From Sphingobacteriales bacterium UTBCD1 (GTDB lineage Bacteria; Bacteroidota; Bacteroidia; Chitinophagales; Chitinophagaceae), in contig MWTC01000015.1 of NCBI GenBank assembly GCA_002066995.1, forward strand, positions 1 to 64,000: a DNA stretch of 64,000 bases, given 5' to 3'. A program made the translations under genes and the position numbers. Of the stretch, positions 52,697-62,900 are shown piece by piece. Each line of letters begins with the position of its first letter. Position 1 is the first letter of the stretch. The notes under the pieces were generated by a model. The model was not told the origin of the DNA, did not search any database, and worked only from the letters and a program-made list of their open reading frames with translations.

Positions 52697-53194
52697 ATGA
52701 ATCCTGAAAACAAGCAACATAATGGGTTACCGGCTAACTGGGAAAAACTGTCGGCAGAACATCAGAAGCAATACAGACAATTTCTGCAAAAGGCGGATAA
52801 GAATAAAGTATTGAAAGAATTGCCGGCACTGCATGAGGAAGCTTTTGAAAAAATTGACTGCCTGCAATGCGCCAATTGTTGTAAGAATTATTCTCCCCGT
52901 TTCAAAACGCCGGATATTAAACGCATCAGTAAACATTTGAAAATGCGGGAGAGTGAGTTTATTGAAAAATATTTAGTAGTGGATGAAGACGGAGATTTTG
53001 TGGCGAATGCAAAACCCTGCCCCTTTCTCGGCGCTGATAATTATTGCCGCATTTATGATCAACGACCTTCAGACTGCCACCGGTTTCCTTATACGGATGA
53101 AGATGTTTTTATTAAACGACCACAACTGACTTTGAAAAATTCCACTTTTTGCCCGATTGTTTTTTATGTGTTAGAAAAGATGGTTAAAAAATAA
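52697..53194 (+). CDS. YkgJ-family cysteine-cluster protein
   Basis: 165-residue cytosolic protein of the YkgJ (formerly UPF0153) family with a conserved cysteine cluster likely to bind Zn or an Fe-S cluster: CLQCANCC, then CPFLGADNYCRIYDQRPSDC followed by HRFP. These spacings match the family signature. I use the ATG at 52697; an in-frame TTG lies two codons before it. Function in the family is not settled. It precedes the Xre/RES pair on the same strand by 47 bases but is probably a separate unit. Confidence 0.9.
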   Translation: MNPENKQHNGLPANWEKLSAEHQKQYRQFLQKADKNKVLKELPALHEEAFEKIDCLQCANCCKNYSPRFKTPDIKRISKHLKMRESEFIEKYLVVDEDGDFVANAKPCPFLGADNYCRIYDQRPSDCHRFPYTDEDVFIKRPQLTLKNSTFCPIVFYVLEKMVKK

Positions 53195-53226
53195 TACGAC
53201 AAAATGGTTATTATTTGACCAAAGTG

Positions 53227-53245
53227 TCATACATTTGATGTATGA
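53227..53245. promoter_or_regulatory. 19-bp palindrome over the xre start codon (probable operator)
   Basis: TCATACAT-TTG-ATGTATGA is a perfect inverted repeat with a 3-base centre, overlapping the antitoxin ATG at 53242. Its position fits autoregulation by the Xre-type antitoxin, the usual mode for such pairs. It also contains TACATTTG (53230-53237), a match to the -7 consensus, but that would place the transcription start at the ATG. Confidence 0.6.
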
Positions 53246-53748
53246 AAAAGATGACAAGAAAAGCAAGATCTTATTCCACAACAGAAGAACCACAATCAAA
53301 AATGGAAGAGGCAGCAATACAATATGAATCTCTCCGGGTAATTTTGGGAGGCAAAAAAGATATAAAGAAAGCAATTGCCGGGGATTTCGATCTGATTAGC
53401 CTGTCAAGAGAAGGCATAAAAAAATCCACCTTGAAATCTCTATTGACATATTTAGGAATTTCAATGGAGACTATGAGCAGGCTGCTGCATACTTCTCACC
53501 GGAACATTCAGCGCAAGCACGAAGAAGAATTGCTGGATACCTTAAAAACCGAAAAGGTTCTTGAGCTTGCAGCTTTTGCGCAGAGAGGTATAGAGGTAAT
53601 AGGAGACAGGCAGGGTTTTATTGAATGGCTTCATAGCCCCCTGGTTGCTCTTAATAATAAAACCCCGGTTGATTTTTTAGATACTTCATTTGGCATCCAG
53701 ATGGTCACAAAGATACTGGGCCGCTTAGAGCAGGGAGTGTATTCATAA
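53242..53748 (+). CDS. Xre/MbcA-like antitoxin (DUF2384 toxin-binding domain)
   Basis: 168-residue antitoxin of a RES-Xre toxin-antitoxin pair. After a basic N-terminal tail, a helix-turn-helix region (about 50-110, with LSREGIKKSTLKSLLTYLGI) is followed by the Antitox/Xre C-terminal toxin-binding domain (about 115-168). Its end, VDFLDTSFGIQMVTKILGRL followed by EQGVYS, matches the family signature. It is directly followed by the toxin gene with a three-base gap, so they are co-transcribed. Start at the ATG inside the operator palindrome; an ATG four bases upstream is in another frame. Confidence 0.92.
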   Translation: MKKMTRKARSYSTTEEPQSKMEEAAIQYESLRVILGGKKDIKKAIAGDFDLISLSREGIKKSTLKSLLTYLGISMETMSRLLHTSHRNIQRKHEEELLDTLKTEKVLELAAFAQRGIEVIGDRQGFIEWLHSPLVALNNKTPVDFLDTSFGIQMVTKILGRLEQGVYS

Positions 53749-53751
53749 TCT

Positions 53752-54219
53752 ATGGAACTATACCGCATTGCCCAGGAAAAATATGCAGATGATCTTTCAG
53801 GCAATGGAGCAAAATTATTTGGGGGCAGGTGGAACAGCGAGGGCTTAGTTGCCTTATACACTTCCTCTTCCCGATCCTTAGCATTATTGGAAACCTTAGC
53901 TCATACTCCGGCAAAAATGCTGGATCTGAAAGTTTATATGCTCATTACTTTATCGCTGCCCGATAATACCCGGCTTGAAACATTAGATAAAAGCAAACTT
54001 TCTCCCGGATGGGATGCACCGGATACAAGATCGATTACAAAAAGATTAGGAGATGAATTTCTGAAAAGGAAAAGCAATTTATTATTAGCTGTTCCCAGTG
54101 TGTTGATGCCTGAGGAGAATAATTATTTGATTAATGTACTTCATCCTGAAATGAAAAAAATGAAAATAATCTTTAAACGAAGAATATATTTTGATGCAAG
54201 GTTAACTAAAGGATTATAA
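53752..54219 (+). CDS. RES-domain toxin (predicted NAD+ -degrading)
   Basis: 155-residue RES-family toxin. The motif residues are visible: Arg26 in GGRWNSEG, Tyr36, Glu47 in LALLETLAH, and Ser116 in AVPSVLMPEENN. Characterised RES toxins deplete NAD+ and stop growth unless bound by their Xre/MbcA antitoxin. No signal peptide and no membrane segment. Family length and motif order are normal, so it is probably active. Confidence 0.92.
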   Translation: MELYRIAQEKYADDLSGNGAKLFGGRWNSEGLVALYTSSSRSLALLETLAHTPAKMLDLKVYMLITLSLPDNTRLETLDKSKLSPGWDAPDTRSITKRLGDEFLKRKSNLLLAVPSVLMPEENNYLINVLHPEMKKMKIIFKRRIYFDARLTKGL

Positions 54220-54242
54220 AACTTTTTTTGTCCCTGAATAAT

Positions 54243-55139
54243 TTATTTCGCCGTCAATTCTTCATACGCTGCCTGAAGAGGCCGCTGAATTCCATCACCT
54301 TTCCATTCGGTATTGCCGGGAATTTCAGTGTTTTTCAAAAATTCTTCTTTTGTTTTACCCGCTTTGATTTCGTTTTCGGTAAATTGTAATACCTGTCCAA
54401 GATAATCTCCGAACTTTTTCAGATCATCTGCATTGCCTGTTACAGCATAACCATCCACCGCATGGCCGTAAACAAAGAGGGTGTTCTTATCAAATTTGTT
54501 TACAGCTTTATCTAATACTTCTATCCAGCTTTTCATGTTGGCGCCGGCGCTGCGATCTACAAAGGGATGACGCCGGTTGAATACCAGGTCGCCCATGTGA
54601 ACAATGTTTGCATGTTCAAAATGAATCATGGCATCTCCATCGGTATGTCCCCTTCCAAAATAGTAGAGGGAAATTTTTTCCTTTCCAAATTTTTCACTCC
54701 ATGTGTCAGAAAAAGTTTGATCGGGGAATAATTGCTTGTCTTCACTTTTTTGAGCGGCAGCAACCCGTTTCTGATTTTGCAGTGAGTTTTCATGAGCCAG
54801 AACATGCCCGGTAATCCCTTTGAATGAAATATTTCCTGAAGTATGATCAGCGTGGTGATGTGTATTGATCAGTTTTGTAAATGGTTCTTCTGATTTTTTC
54901 TTCAACTCGTCAATGAGATGTTTCGATGTATCAGGAAATTGTGCATCCACCACTACAATTCCTTTTTTGTATAACATAAAAGCAATAGTGCCGCCTCTTT
55001 CGGTAAAAATGCCAATATTGCTGCGCAGCATGGTGATCTTCCAGGATGGATCGAGCCAAGCTGGTAATAAATTTTTTTGTGTTAAAGCAAGGGCGCTTAA
55101 AGCAAATGAGGTGTTTTGAAGAAAAGAACGGCGATCCAT
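54243..55139 (-). CDS. Exported MBL-fold metallo-hydrolase
   Basis: 298-residue metallo-beta-lactamase-fold enzyme. The N-terminus MDRRSFLQNTSFALSALALT has a twin-arginine followed by a hydrophobic stretch, indicating Tat export. The metal motif is H94-H95-H96-A-D98-H99 in INTHHHADHTSGN, with later ligands in IVHMGDLVFNRRHPF and FVYGHAVDG. Substrate is unknown; it is not a typical beta-lactamase by sequence. The gene is convergent with the RES toxin. Confidence 0.88.
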   Translation of the reverse strand: MDRRSFLQNTSFALSALALTQKNLLPAWLDPSWKITMLRSNIGIFTERGGTIAFMLYKKGIVVVDAQFPDTSKHLIDELKKKSEEPFTKLINTHHHADHTSGNISFKGITGHVLAHENSLQNQKRVAAAQKSEDKQLFPDQTFSDTWSEKFGKEKISLYYFGRGHTDGDAMIHFEHANIVHMGDLVFNRRHPFVDRSAGANMKSWIEVLDKAVNKFDKNTLFVYGHAVDGYAVTGNADDLKKFGDYLGQVLQFTENEIKAGKTKEEFLKNTEIPGNTEWKGDGIQRPLQAAYEELTAK

Positions 55140-55185
55140 AACAATACGTTTTGACTATTGGAGAAAAAAAAGTCCCTGAAACCTT

Positions 55186-56436
55186 TCAATATTCAAATTT
55201 ACGTAATCCCGGGGCTTTTGTCCATGTAGCAATAACTACGAACAGCGTCATGCATCCTCCAAACACCACTGAAGGAACCACGCCCATGATCTTAGCGGCG
55301 AGGCCACTTTCGAATTGGCCCAGTTCATTGCTGGAATTGATGAACATGGAATTGACCGACATCACTCTTCCCCGCAATTCCATTGGTGTCCTTAATTGCA
55401 GGATCGTTCCCCGGATCACCAAGCTAACTCCATCCAGCATTCCACTGGCGAGCAACGCAGCAAAGGAAAGCCAAAACCATTTTGACAGTGCAAAGAGGAT
55501 GATGCAGCTTCCAAATCCTGCAACAGCAAATAGTAACTTTCTCCCCTGATGACTTTTTAGGGGAGAAATAGTAAGCAGGATCACGATGCAAATAGAACCT
55601 ATATCCGATGCAGCATTCAGCCATCCAAATCCCAATGGCCCCACTTTCAAAATATCTGAAGCATAAACCGGAACCATGGCAACGGCTCCGCCAAACAACA
55701 CAGCAAACAGATCCAGCGACATGGCGCCAAGGATCACCTTTGTTTTGAAAACAAAACGCAACCCTTCTTTCACGCTTTCCCAAGTTTTTTTCTCTGCAGG
55801 GTTTGCTAACGGTTTTTTGGGTTTTATGAGTGACAAAACCATCAGCGCTGCAATCATGAGAGAACAAATAGCCGTTAATGAACCGGAGATTCCGAAAACG
55901 GCAATCAGGAATCCGCCTGCAGCATGTCCCGATACCGAGGCAGAAAGCCAGGTGCCCTGGTTCCAGGTGGTTGCGTTTTGCAAAACCTCTTTCGGAACAA
56001 TATAAGCTAACAGAACTGCAAAGGCGGGACCTGCAAAAGCACGAACAATACCACTTAAAAATATAACTCCGTAAATACAAAGTGTTATCCGGTGTTTACC
56101 TAAATGTTGACTGGCAAAATTTCCGGCTAAAAACAGGAGTAAGGAAGCACAGCAGAGATAGAAGAAAATGCCTTTCAATAATAGTTTTCTTTTTTCACTC
56201 AGGTCTATTACATGGCCTGCATACAATGCGAAAGATAGTGCCGGAATGATCTCAGACAATCCGAGCAAACCAATTGAAAACGGATCTTGTGTTAATTCAT
56301 ACATCCACCAGCCTATAGAAGTGCTCATCATCCTCAGCGCCATTACAAAAAGAAAACGACCTGTCATCAGGTTTCGGAATTCTGTGATCTTAATGGAAAT
56401 CAGAGGATCATGTTTTTGACCGGAGCCGGGTATCAT
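55186..56436 (-). CDS. Major facilitator superfamily transporter
   Basis: 416-residue membrane protein with about 12 hydrophobic segments and the loop motif GHVIDLSEKRKLLLKG between helices 2 and 3, typical of MFS drug- or metabolite-exporter families. The paired Gly/Pro-rich helices AGMLDGVSLVIRG and ELRGRVMSVNSMFINSSNEL are like the enterobactin-exporter/EntS type. It lies 46 bases from the MBL gene on the same strand and may be co-transcribed. Substrate unknown. Confidence 0.88.
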   Translation of the reverse strand: MIPGSGQKHDPLISIKITEFRNLMTGRFLFVMALRMMSTSIGWWMYELTQDPFSIGLLGLSEIIPALSFALYAGHVIDLSEKRKLLLKGIFFYLCCASLLLFLAGNFASQHLGKHRITLCIYGVIFLSGIVRAFAGPAFAVLLAYIVPKEVLQNATTWNQGTWLSASVSGHAAGGFLIAVFGISGSLTAICSLMIAALMVLSLIKPKKPLANPAEKKTWESVKEGLRFVFKTKVILGAMSLDLFAVLFGGAVAMVPVYASDILKVGPLGFGWLNAASDIGSICIVILLTISPLKSHQGRKLLFAVAGFGSCIILFALSKWFWLSFAALLASGMLDGVSLVIRGTILQLRTPMELRGRVMSVNSMFINSSNELGQFESGLAAKIMGVVPSVVFGGCMTLFVVIATWTKAPGLRKFEY

Positions 56437-56505
56437 AAATGCGAAACAGAGTTTCAGTTACCTGTAAAAATAACCAGGAAAGATCAAATTACCGGGCACG
56501 CCTGA

Positions 56506-57138
56506 TCAGGGCAGCGTCAGGTAATATTGCCTGTTCTCATATTCTTTATCCAGCGCTTCATATATCACTTTCAGGTGCTTTTCGTTGCCGAGAAAATCCG
56601 CATTGCTGGCATCAATGAACAAGGTTTTAATATTGTGCTGCTTAATATAATGAGTATAGGTTTGCTGCAGGTTAAATAAATAGTCGTCCTGTATGTTCTG
56701 TTCATAGGCACGGTTTCGTTTTTTAATGTTGGTTTGCAGTTTTTGAACAGGTGCATGCAGGTAGATCAGGATATCGGGTTGTATTAATTGCTGGTGGATG
56801 ATGTCGAATAAGCGCTGGTATAACCGGAACTCATCTTCCGGCAGATTCACTTTGGCAAACAAAAGACATTTAGTAAAAAGGTAATCAGAAATGGTAATGC
56901 TTTGAAATAGGTCTTTTTGCTGAAGGAGTTCTTTTAACTGTTTATATCGTTCTGCCATAAAAAAAAGTTCCAGCGGAAAAGCGTACTGGCCGGGTTTCTC
57001 ATAAAATTTTGCCAGGAACGGATTGTCTGCAAACTCTTCCAGTATCAACCGGGCATTATAGTGTTTGGAAAGCAGGTGAGCCAGGGTTGTTTTTCCTGCA
57101 CCAATGTTTCCTTCTATTGTAATAAAGTGATAACGCAT
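56506..57138 (-). CDS. Deoxynucleoside kinase
   Basis: 210-residue kinase of the deoxynucleoside kinase family, which phosphorylates deoxynucleosides for salvage. P-loop GNIGAGKTTLAHLL (10-23); the catalytic base region EEFADNPFL; the FMAERYKQL segment (ERS/ERY-like); and the lid KKRNRAYEQN. Cytosolic. Preferred substrate not determinable. Confidence 0.9.
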   Translation of the reverse strand: MRYHFITIEGNIGAGKTTLAHLLSKHYNARLILEEFADNPFLAKFYEKPGQYAFPLELFFMAERYKQLKELLQQKDLFQSITISDYLFTKCLLFAKVNLPEDEFRLYQRLFDIIHQQLIQPDILIYLHAPVQKLQTNIKKRNRAYEQNIQDDYLFNLQQTYTHYIKQHNIKTLFIDASNADFLGNEKHLKVIYEALDKEYENRQYYLTLP

Positions 57139-57244
57139 TTATTCCGGTTGATAAATTGTATTTTTAAAAATAAAAAATCCGGGATGTGCAAAATAATCTA
57201 AATGGTTATTGATTACCGTGTGGCTTTAAACATTGTGGAAAAAA

Positions 57245-57727
57245 TCAGGAATACTTTCTCACTTCCAGCTGATCGGAACAATCTTTCAGCAATTCAGACA
57301 TGGTTTTCTTCAGCACCGGGTGAAATAGCATAGGAGCAATCTCTGTCATTGGCACCAGGACGAACCTCCGGTTTTGAATTTCAGGATGTGGTATTTTTAA
57401 AAAACCGAGCCGGTAATGAGCGTCATTAAAAAATAATATGTCAATATCAATGATGCGGGGGCCGTATTTTTCAGTACGGATGCGCCCCATCTGCTGTTCG
57501 ATTTGTTGAAGATGTTTAAGAAGATGCCTTGCAGTTAATGCTGTGTTTAACTCCAATACCTGGTTTAAAAAATCAGGCTGATCGGTGTTACCCCATGCTG
57601 CAGTTTTATATATGGATGATCTTAGGGCAATGGTGCCACATTGATCTTGGATGTTTTGTGCAGCGTTCATTATATTTTTCAAACGATCGCCGAGATTGGT
57701 TCCGGTAAGCAAATAGGCTTTGTTCAT
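57245..57727 (-). CDS. folK: 2-amino-4-hydroxy-6-hydroxymethyldihydropteridine diphosphokinase
   Basis: 160-residue folate-biosynthesis kinase that pyrophosphorylates the pterin before it joins p-aminobenzoate. Signatures are LLTGTNLGDRLKNI, YKTAAWGNTDQPDFLNQV, GPRIIDIDILFF (metal and pterin binding) and IPHPEIQNRRFVLVPMTEIA. Same strand as the deoxynucleoside kinase, 106 bases upstream of it. Confidence 0.96.
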   Translation of the reverse strand: MNKAYLLTGTNLGDRLKNIMNAAQNIQDQCGTIALRSSIYKTAAWGNTDQPDFLNQVLELNTALTARHLLKHLQQIEQQMGRIRTEKYGPRIIDIDILFFNDAHYRLGFLKIPHPEIQNRRFVLVPMTEIAPMLFHPVLKKTMSELLKDCSDQLEVRKYS

Positions 57728-57852
57728 GGTAAAAGCTAATCAGGCCTCAAATTTCTTTTATTTTATGCAGCCGGTGGCGACAAACCCCGGAAATGAAAAA
57801 AAAATTGACAGATGGCTGGCGGGTTCTTCTACTCTTTGTGTGACAGAAAGTT

Positions 57853-57885
57853 TTTGAAGTTTTCGTTTTCTAAATAATACATTTG
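57853..57885 (+). promoter_or_regulatory. Bacteroidota-type promoter for the ABC-2 permease gene
   Basis: TTTG at 57853-57856 and TACATTTG at 57878-57885, 21 bases apart, match the TTTG / TAnnTTTG consensus with slightly long spacing. The start codon follows 17 bases later, implying a short leader. Confidence 0.55.
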
Positions 57886-57902
57886 CACATCAAATAAGTA
57901 AA

Positions 57903-59027
57903 ATGGCCGACCGGTTTAGCCAGCGCAGAGCATTGTGGGCAATCACTAAAGCAAGTTTCAGAGCAATTTTCCGTAACATCAGTTCTCTCATATTCAGTAT
58001 CATTTTCCCTATCGTTTTTATCCTGATATTCGGTTCTTTCGGACAGGGAGTGCCAGGCCGGAATAAGATCGCTTTTTTGCCGGGAACAGATACTACGTCT
58101 CAGCTCTATGACAGTATCATCAGCAACCCGCTGATAAAAGTTATTTCTTACCGGACTGCAAAAGGAACAATTGATACGGCCAGGATGAAGGAAGATCTTG
58201 AAAAAGGGAGCCTGGATGCCAAAGTGGAATTAAAGCAATTTATGGATTCATCGGGCCAGCCTCATTTTATAATTCATTATACTTCCACTACTGCCAGCGG
58301 AAACGCCATTGCAGCATTGAAACAGACTTTTGATAACCTGTCCTTTAAAATGGAACGGCAGATGGCCGGCACCCGGTTCAATCATTTCCAGATTATTCCC
58401 CGGATATATGAAGTGAGGCCTTATCATACGATTGATTTCATATTACCGGGCCAGTTAGGATTTTCCGTTTTGTTTTCCACTTTGTTTGGAATTGCATTTA
58501 CTTTTTTCAACCTGAGAGAAACGCTGGTACTGAAACGGTTTTATGCATCTCCGGTTAACCGGATCAATATTTTATTGGGTATTGGCGCCAGCCGTTTGTT
58601 TTTTCAACTGGTCAATGTGATCATTTTGATTGGTTTTGGTTATTTTTTTTTAAACTTCACACTATTGAACGGATTTGTAACATTTTTGGAACTGATCATC
58701 ATGTCCGTTTATATACTCTTTATTCTTATGGGGGTGGGCCTGATTTTCAGCAGTGTGGCAAAAACGGACACTTCGATTCCATTACTGATCAATCTTTTCA
58801 GTTTTCCCCAAATCCTTTTGTCCGGGACATTTTTTTCTATAGATGTTTTTCCAAAATGGATGCAGCCATTTTGTGAAGCACTGCCGCTTACACAATTCAA
58901 TAATGCAATCCGGAAAATTTCATTTGAGGGAGCGCATCTTACGGATTGCTGGAAAGAGGTCGGCATACTGGGTATCTGGGCATTGATCACTTATATTATT
59001 GCGGTTCGTGTATTCCGGTGGGAATAG
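57903..59027 (+). CDS. ABC-2 type transporter permease
   Basis: 374-residue membrane permease of the ABC-2 type. One N-terminal helix (SLIFSIIFPIVFILIFGSFG) is followed by a large extracytoplasmic domain (about 45-180) and five C-terminal helices from LGFSVLFSTLFGIAF onward. It has the family segment FFSIDVFPKWMQPFCEALPL before the last helices. The ATP-binding partner normally encoded next to such permeases is not in the window: upstream is folK on the other strand. Substrate unknown. Confidence 0.88.
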   Translation: MADRFSQRRALWAITKASFRAIFRNISSLIFSIIFPIVFILIFGSFGQGVPGRNKIAFLPGTDTTSQLYDSIISNPLIKVISYRTAKGTIDTARMKEDLEKGSLDAKVELKQFMDSSGQPHFIIHYTSTTASGNAIAALKQTFDNLSFKMERQMAGTRFNHFQIIPRIYEVRPYHTIDFILPGQLGFSVLFSTLFGIAFTFFNLRETLVLKRFYASPVNRINILLGIGASRLFFQLVNVIILIGFGYFFLNFTLLNGFVTFLELIIMSVYILFILMGVGLIFSSVAKTDTSIPLLINLFSFPQILLSGTFFSIDVFPKWMQPFCEALPLTQFNNAIRKISFEGAHLTDCWKEVGILGIWALITYIIAVRVFRWE

Positions 59028-59053
59028 CTTAAAAAACTTCTTAATTATTTTTT

Positions 59054-59572
59054 GTGCGTTTTATAAAACCGGCCATATTCGGGATTCTTGTTTTTGGATT
59101 CGTGGTGTTGGTTATTTCCTTTTTTATTCCCTCCCGGATCAGGATAGCCCGGACGGTCCGTGTCAGTACAAATAAAGAAGAGGTAATGAAAGAACTGGCA
59201 GATCCTGTAAAATGGAAGGACTGGTATCCCGGGGCAGATTCACTTTCTTTATTCTATGATTCGGGAATGGCGAAAGGACTGATATTAAAGGATAAACCTG
59301 TATTCAATTTTGTATTGAAGGAGGTGAAGGAAAATGAAGTGACTGCATACTATGATAATGGTAAAGAAAAAATATTTTCTACATGGAGGGTATTTCCGGA
59401 AGTAGATTCAAATAATACTACTATACAGTGGTACCTGGATTTTTATATGGGCTGGTATCCGTGGAAAAAATTTTCCAGCCTCTTCTACGATAAGTTATAT
59501 GGTTCACAAATGGATTCCGGTCTTGATCGTTTAAAAAAGAATTTGGAATCTAAAGCAAATTCCCCTGACTAA
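59054..59572 (+). CDS. SRPBCC-superfamily protein with N-terminal membrane helix
   Basis: 172-residue protein. The GTG at 59054 starts a hydrophobic helix (FGILVFGFVVLVISFFIPS), followed by a START/SRPBCC-like domain (about 32-165) of the polyketide-cyclase type, with RTVRVSTNKEEVMKELADPV and the strand WRVFPEVDSNNTTIQWYLDF. It is probably anchored to the membrane with a ligand-binding pocket outside or inside unclear. It lies 26 bases after the permease and is likely in its operon. Confidence 0.8.
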   Translation: MRFIKPAIFGILVFGFVVLVISFFIPSRIRIARTVRVSTNKEEVMKELADPVKWKDWYPGADSLSLFYDSGMAKGLILKDKPVFNFVLKEVKENEVTAYYDNGKEKIFSTWRVFPEVDSNNTTIQWYLDFYMGWYPWKKFSSLFYDKLYGSQMDSGLDRLKKNLESKANSPD

Positions 59573-59922
59573 ACAAAGAATAGGCATTTAAGCGTTTTCT
59601 GATTCCGTCTTTAAAGATATATTTAATATTTGCGTCTTTTTGCGAGGTTTAAAAAGTTCTTTTGCATTTTTTTGCGAGAATATGCGATTATTTGTTGGCT
59701 TTTTATATAAATTGCCGAATAATATTTTATAAGGCATAAGAAGATGAGCTGAAAAGCTGCCCGATCCTGTGTAAATTATTATTAATGATCTGAGTTGTAA
59801 TTAATATCATTAAATATTTATCCTTTCAGAATTCATTGGCGATTGAACTGTGAGTTTGATATTAAAGACTGAAATTAATTTTCTAAATAGTTCTTTTTTT
59901 TCTTAACCTTAAAAACTGCTTT
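59573..59922. other. Intergenic region upstream of susC
   Basis: 350 AT-rich bases containing short repeated words (TTTTTGCGAG at about 59638 and 59675) but no clear promoter pair or RNA gene. The last 20 bases resemble the leader of the EEP nuclease gene at 32390. No SusR-, hybrid sensor- or sigma/anti-sigma-type regulator gene is encoded next to it. Confidence 0.4.
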
Positions 59923-62900
59923 ATGAGAAAACTTTATCAGAGAAGGCAATCAAAATGGAAAAACATTTTCTTTGTCCTGGCTTTGCAGCTATGTACTTTA
60001 ATCGGACTGGCTCAGGTCCGGATAAGTGGTAAGGTTACTGGTCCTGACGGGAAAGGCCTGCCGGCCATTACTGTTTTGATTCATAACACCACTTATGGCA
60101 CAACCACAGATGCAGACGGTGCCTATTCACTTCAGGCCAATCTTCGTTCCGGAACTTACCAGATTGATTTTTCCGGTGTAGGATTCAAATCAAAATCACA
60201 GGCACTTGAAGTTGGCAGCGCATCTTCTTATACTTCCGATGTTCAGCTGGCTATTGATGCATTGAGTATGGATGAAGTGATCCTGACGGGTGTGTCATTA
60301 GGAACTACACGTAAACAATTAGGAAGTTACATCAGCACGGTGAAAGCTGATCAATTGACTGAAGGCGCCACGTCAAATGTCCTGGCTGCATTGCAGGGTA
60401 AAACTGCTGGAGCACAGATTGTGCAAAACAACGGCGATCCTGCAGGCGGATTTTCTGTTCGCCTGAGAGGTATCAGTTCGATTCTTTCTTCTTCAGATCC
60501 ACTCTATATCGTTGACGGGGTTATTATCAATAATGCAACTAACAGGGTAACCAATACGCAAAATTCTTATGATGGAAACAATTTTGTGGGTACCATTGGC
60601 CAAAACAGGTTAGCGGATATTAATCCGGCTGATATTGACCATATCGAAGTGTTGAATGGCGCTGCAGCTGCGGCAATTTATGGATCCAGGGCAAACGCAG
60701 GTGTAATCCAAATTTTCACCAAGAAAGGTTCAAGCGGCGCTCCTGTGATCAATTTTTCAACTGGTATAATGATGAATCAGCTGAGAAAAAAAATTGGAGT
60801 GAACCATGCGCCCTTAAAATTCGGCGGACCTACTGATGGTCCCGGTGCATTTACACAGGATATTATTACAGCTGTAGGCGGTGCATTGTTAACAAACACC
60901 ACAGCAGTTACCCGGTATGATTACCAGGACTATATTTTTACAACAGGATTAGGCACTGATAATAACGTTTCTATCAGCGGAGGTTCCGATAAAACGAAGT
61001 ATTATATTTCCGGATCTTATTTTTTTAACCAGGGCATTGTAAAGAATACCGATGCACGGCGCTACACATTCAGGGCAAATATTGACCAGACACTGAATCG
61101 CTGGCTCAGCGTAAACCTTGGCCTGAATTATATCAACTCTTCTGCTCATGAAAAGCCGGACGGCAACTCATTCTATTCGCCGATGAACTCGGTGACGATC
61201 ATCGGTAATTTTCACAATATCTGGCAGCGGGATGCATTAGGAAATATTCAGGCTGTAGGTGAAAGAGGCCGTGTAAATCCTGTTTCAGTTATTGAAGATT
61301 TTAAGCAGAGAGAAGAAACGGATCGCATCATTGCCAACCTGGGCGCAAAATTAAAACCCATGAAAGGGTTGACATTTGATTACACCCTCGGTATAGACAA
61401 TTATGCACAAAACGGGACTACTTATATGCCGCCCTTTACATATAACGTAAATACGGCTTTCTTCGGGGGAGGACTGACGCTTGATCCAACCTTAAATGGT
61501 TATGCAAGTGCGGGCAATGATAATTTCTTCCAGATCAATAATGAGTTGAACGGAACTTACCAGTTCAACATAACCCCGGATCTTGCATCTACTACCCAGG
61601 TAGGTTATTCGATGCAGTATGAGAATAACCGTTATTCATTGATACAGGGACGTGGAATGGCTCCTTTTGTTCAGACTGTAAATGGGGCGAGCACCCTGCT
61701 CCCTTCTACTGACAGCAGAAGTGAATTATCCATCTCGGGTGAATATTTGCAACAGAATTTCAAATATAAAAATCAGCTTTTTATTACTGGTGCTATCCGC
61801 CGTGATGGTTCATCAGTTTTCGGAGCGAATCAGAGAAACCAACTTTACTATAAGGCAAGCGGCAGTTACCTGATTTCAGAAACAAAATTCTGGAAAGAAA
61901 GCATGAGTTGGTGGAATATGTTTAAAATCCGTGCAGCTTATGGCCAATCCGGTAACCTCACCGGTATTGGAGCTTATTCACGTTTTAATACCTATACCTC
62001 TAATTCTTATTTAAGCAGGACATCCCTCAATTCCAGTTCTGTACTTGCTAATTCAAATGTAAAACCGGAAAGACAGGGAGAACTTGAGATCGGTACCGAT
62101 ATGTCGTTCCTTAAAGACAGGCTTAGTTTAACTTTTAACTGGTATAATAAAAAAGTTACAGACCTGTTGTACACACGTAATATTGCGCCAACCAACGGTT
62201 TTTCCAGCTTGCTGGACAATTTGGGTTCTTTAAGGAATAAAGGATTTGAAATTTTATTAACGGGATCTCCGGTATTGAAGAAAGACCTTCAGTGGAATGT
62301 TACCCTGATTTATAATCATAACCGCAATAAAGTACTAGATGTAGGATCTGCATTGATCCTGCTGAGTACAAATGCAGGCGCACCGGTTTCATTATTGCAG
62401 GGATATCCTGTTGGAGTGTTCTATGGAACTTTCTTCGCCGTTGACGCCAATGGCAACCAGGTAAAAAACCCTGCAGGAATTCCTCAAATAGAAAAAGGAG
62501 TTCAAAACGGACCGCTTTCTTATACGCCTCAGCGGGATGGTAATGGGCTGCCGATAGGAACGACATTAAGAAAAGTGATCGGTGATCCTAACCCTAAATA
62601 TACTGCTACATTGACCAATGATGTGAATTATAAAAAATTCGGTCTTCATGTTCAGTTGGATGCTGTGCAAGGATTGAATGTTTTTAATGCAGACTTCAGA
62701 ACCCGCCAGGGTGTTGGAAACGGATTAGTAGCACAACAGGAAGATTTAGGACAGGTGCCAAGAGGATATATACTCGGAGTGTACCAGGTGGAGCAATGGC
62801 GTATTGCAAACGGGGCATTTGTAAAACTGAGAGAAGTTTCTTTAAGTTATGATCTGGGCAAGTTTAAAATCTTCAGAGATCTTTCAGTAAGCCTCAGCGG

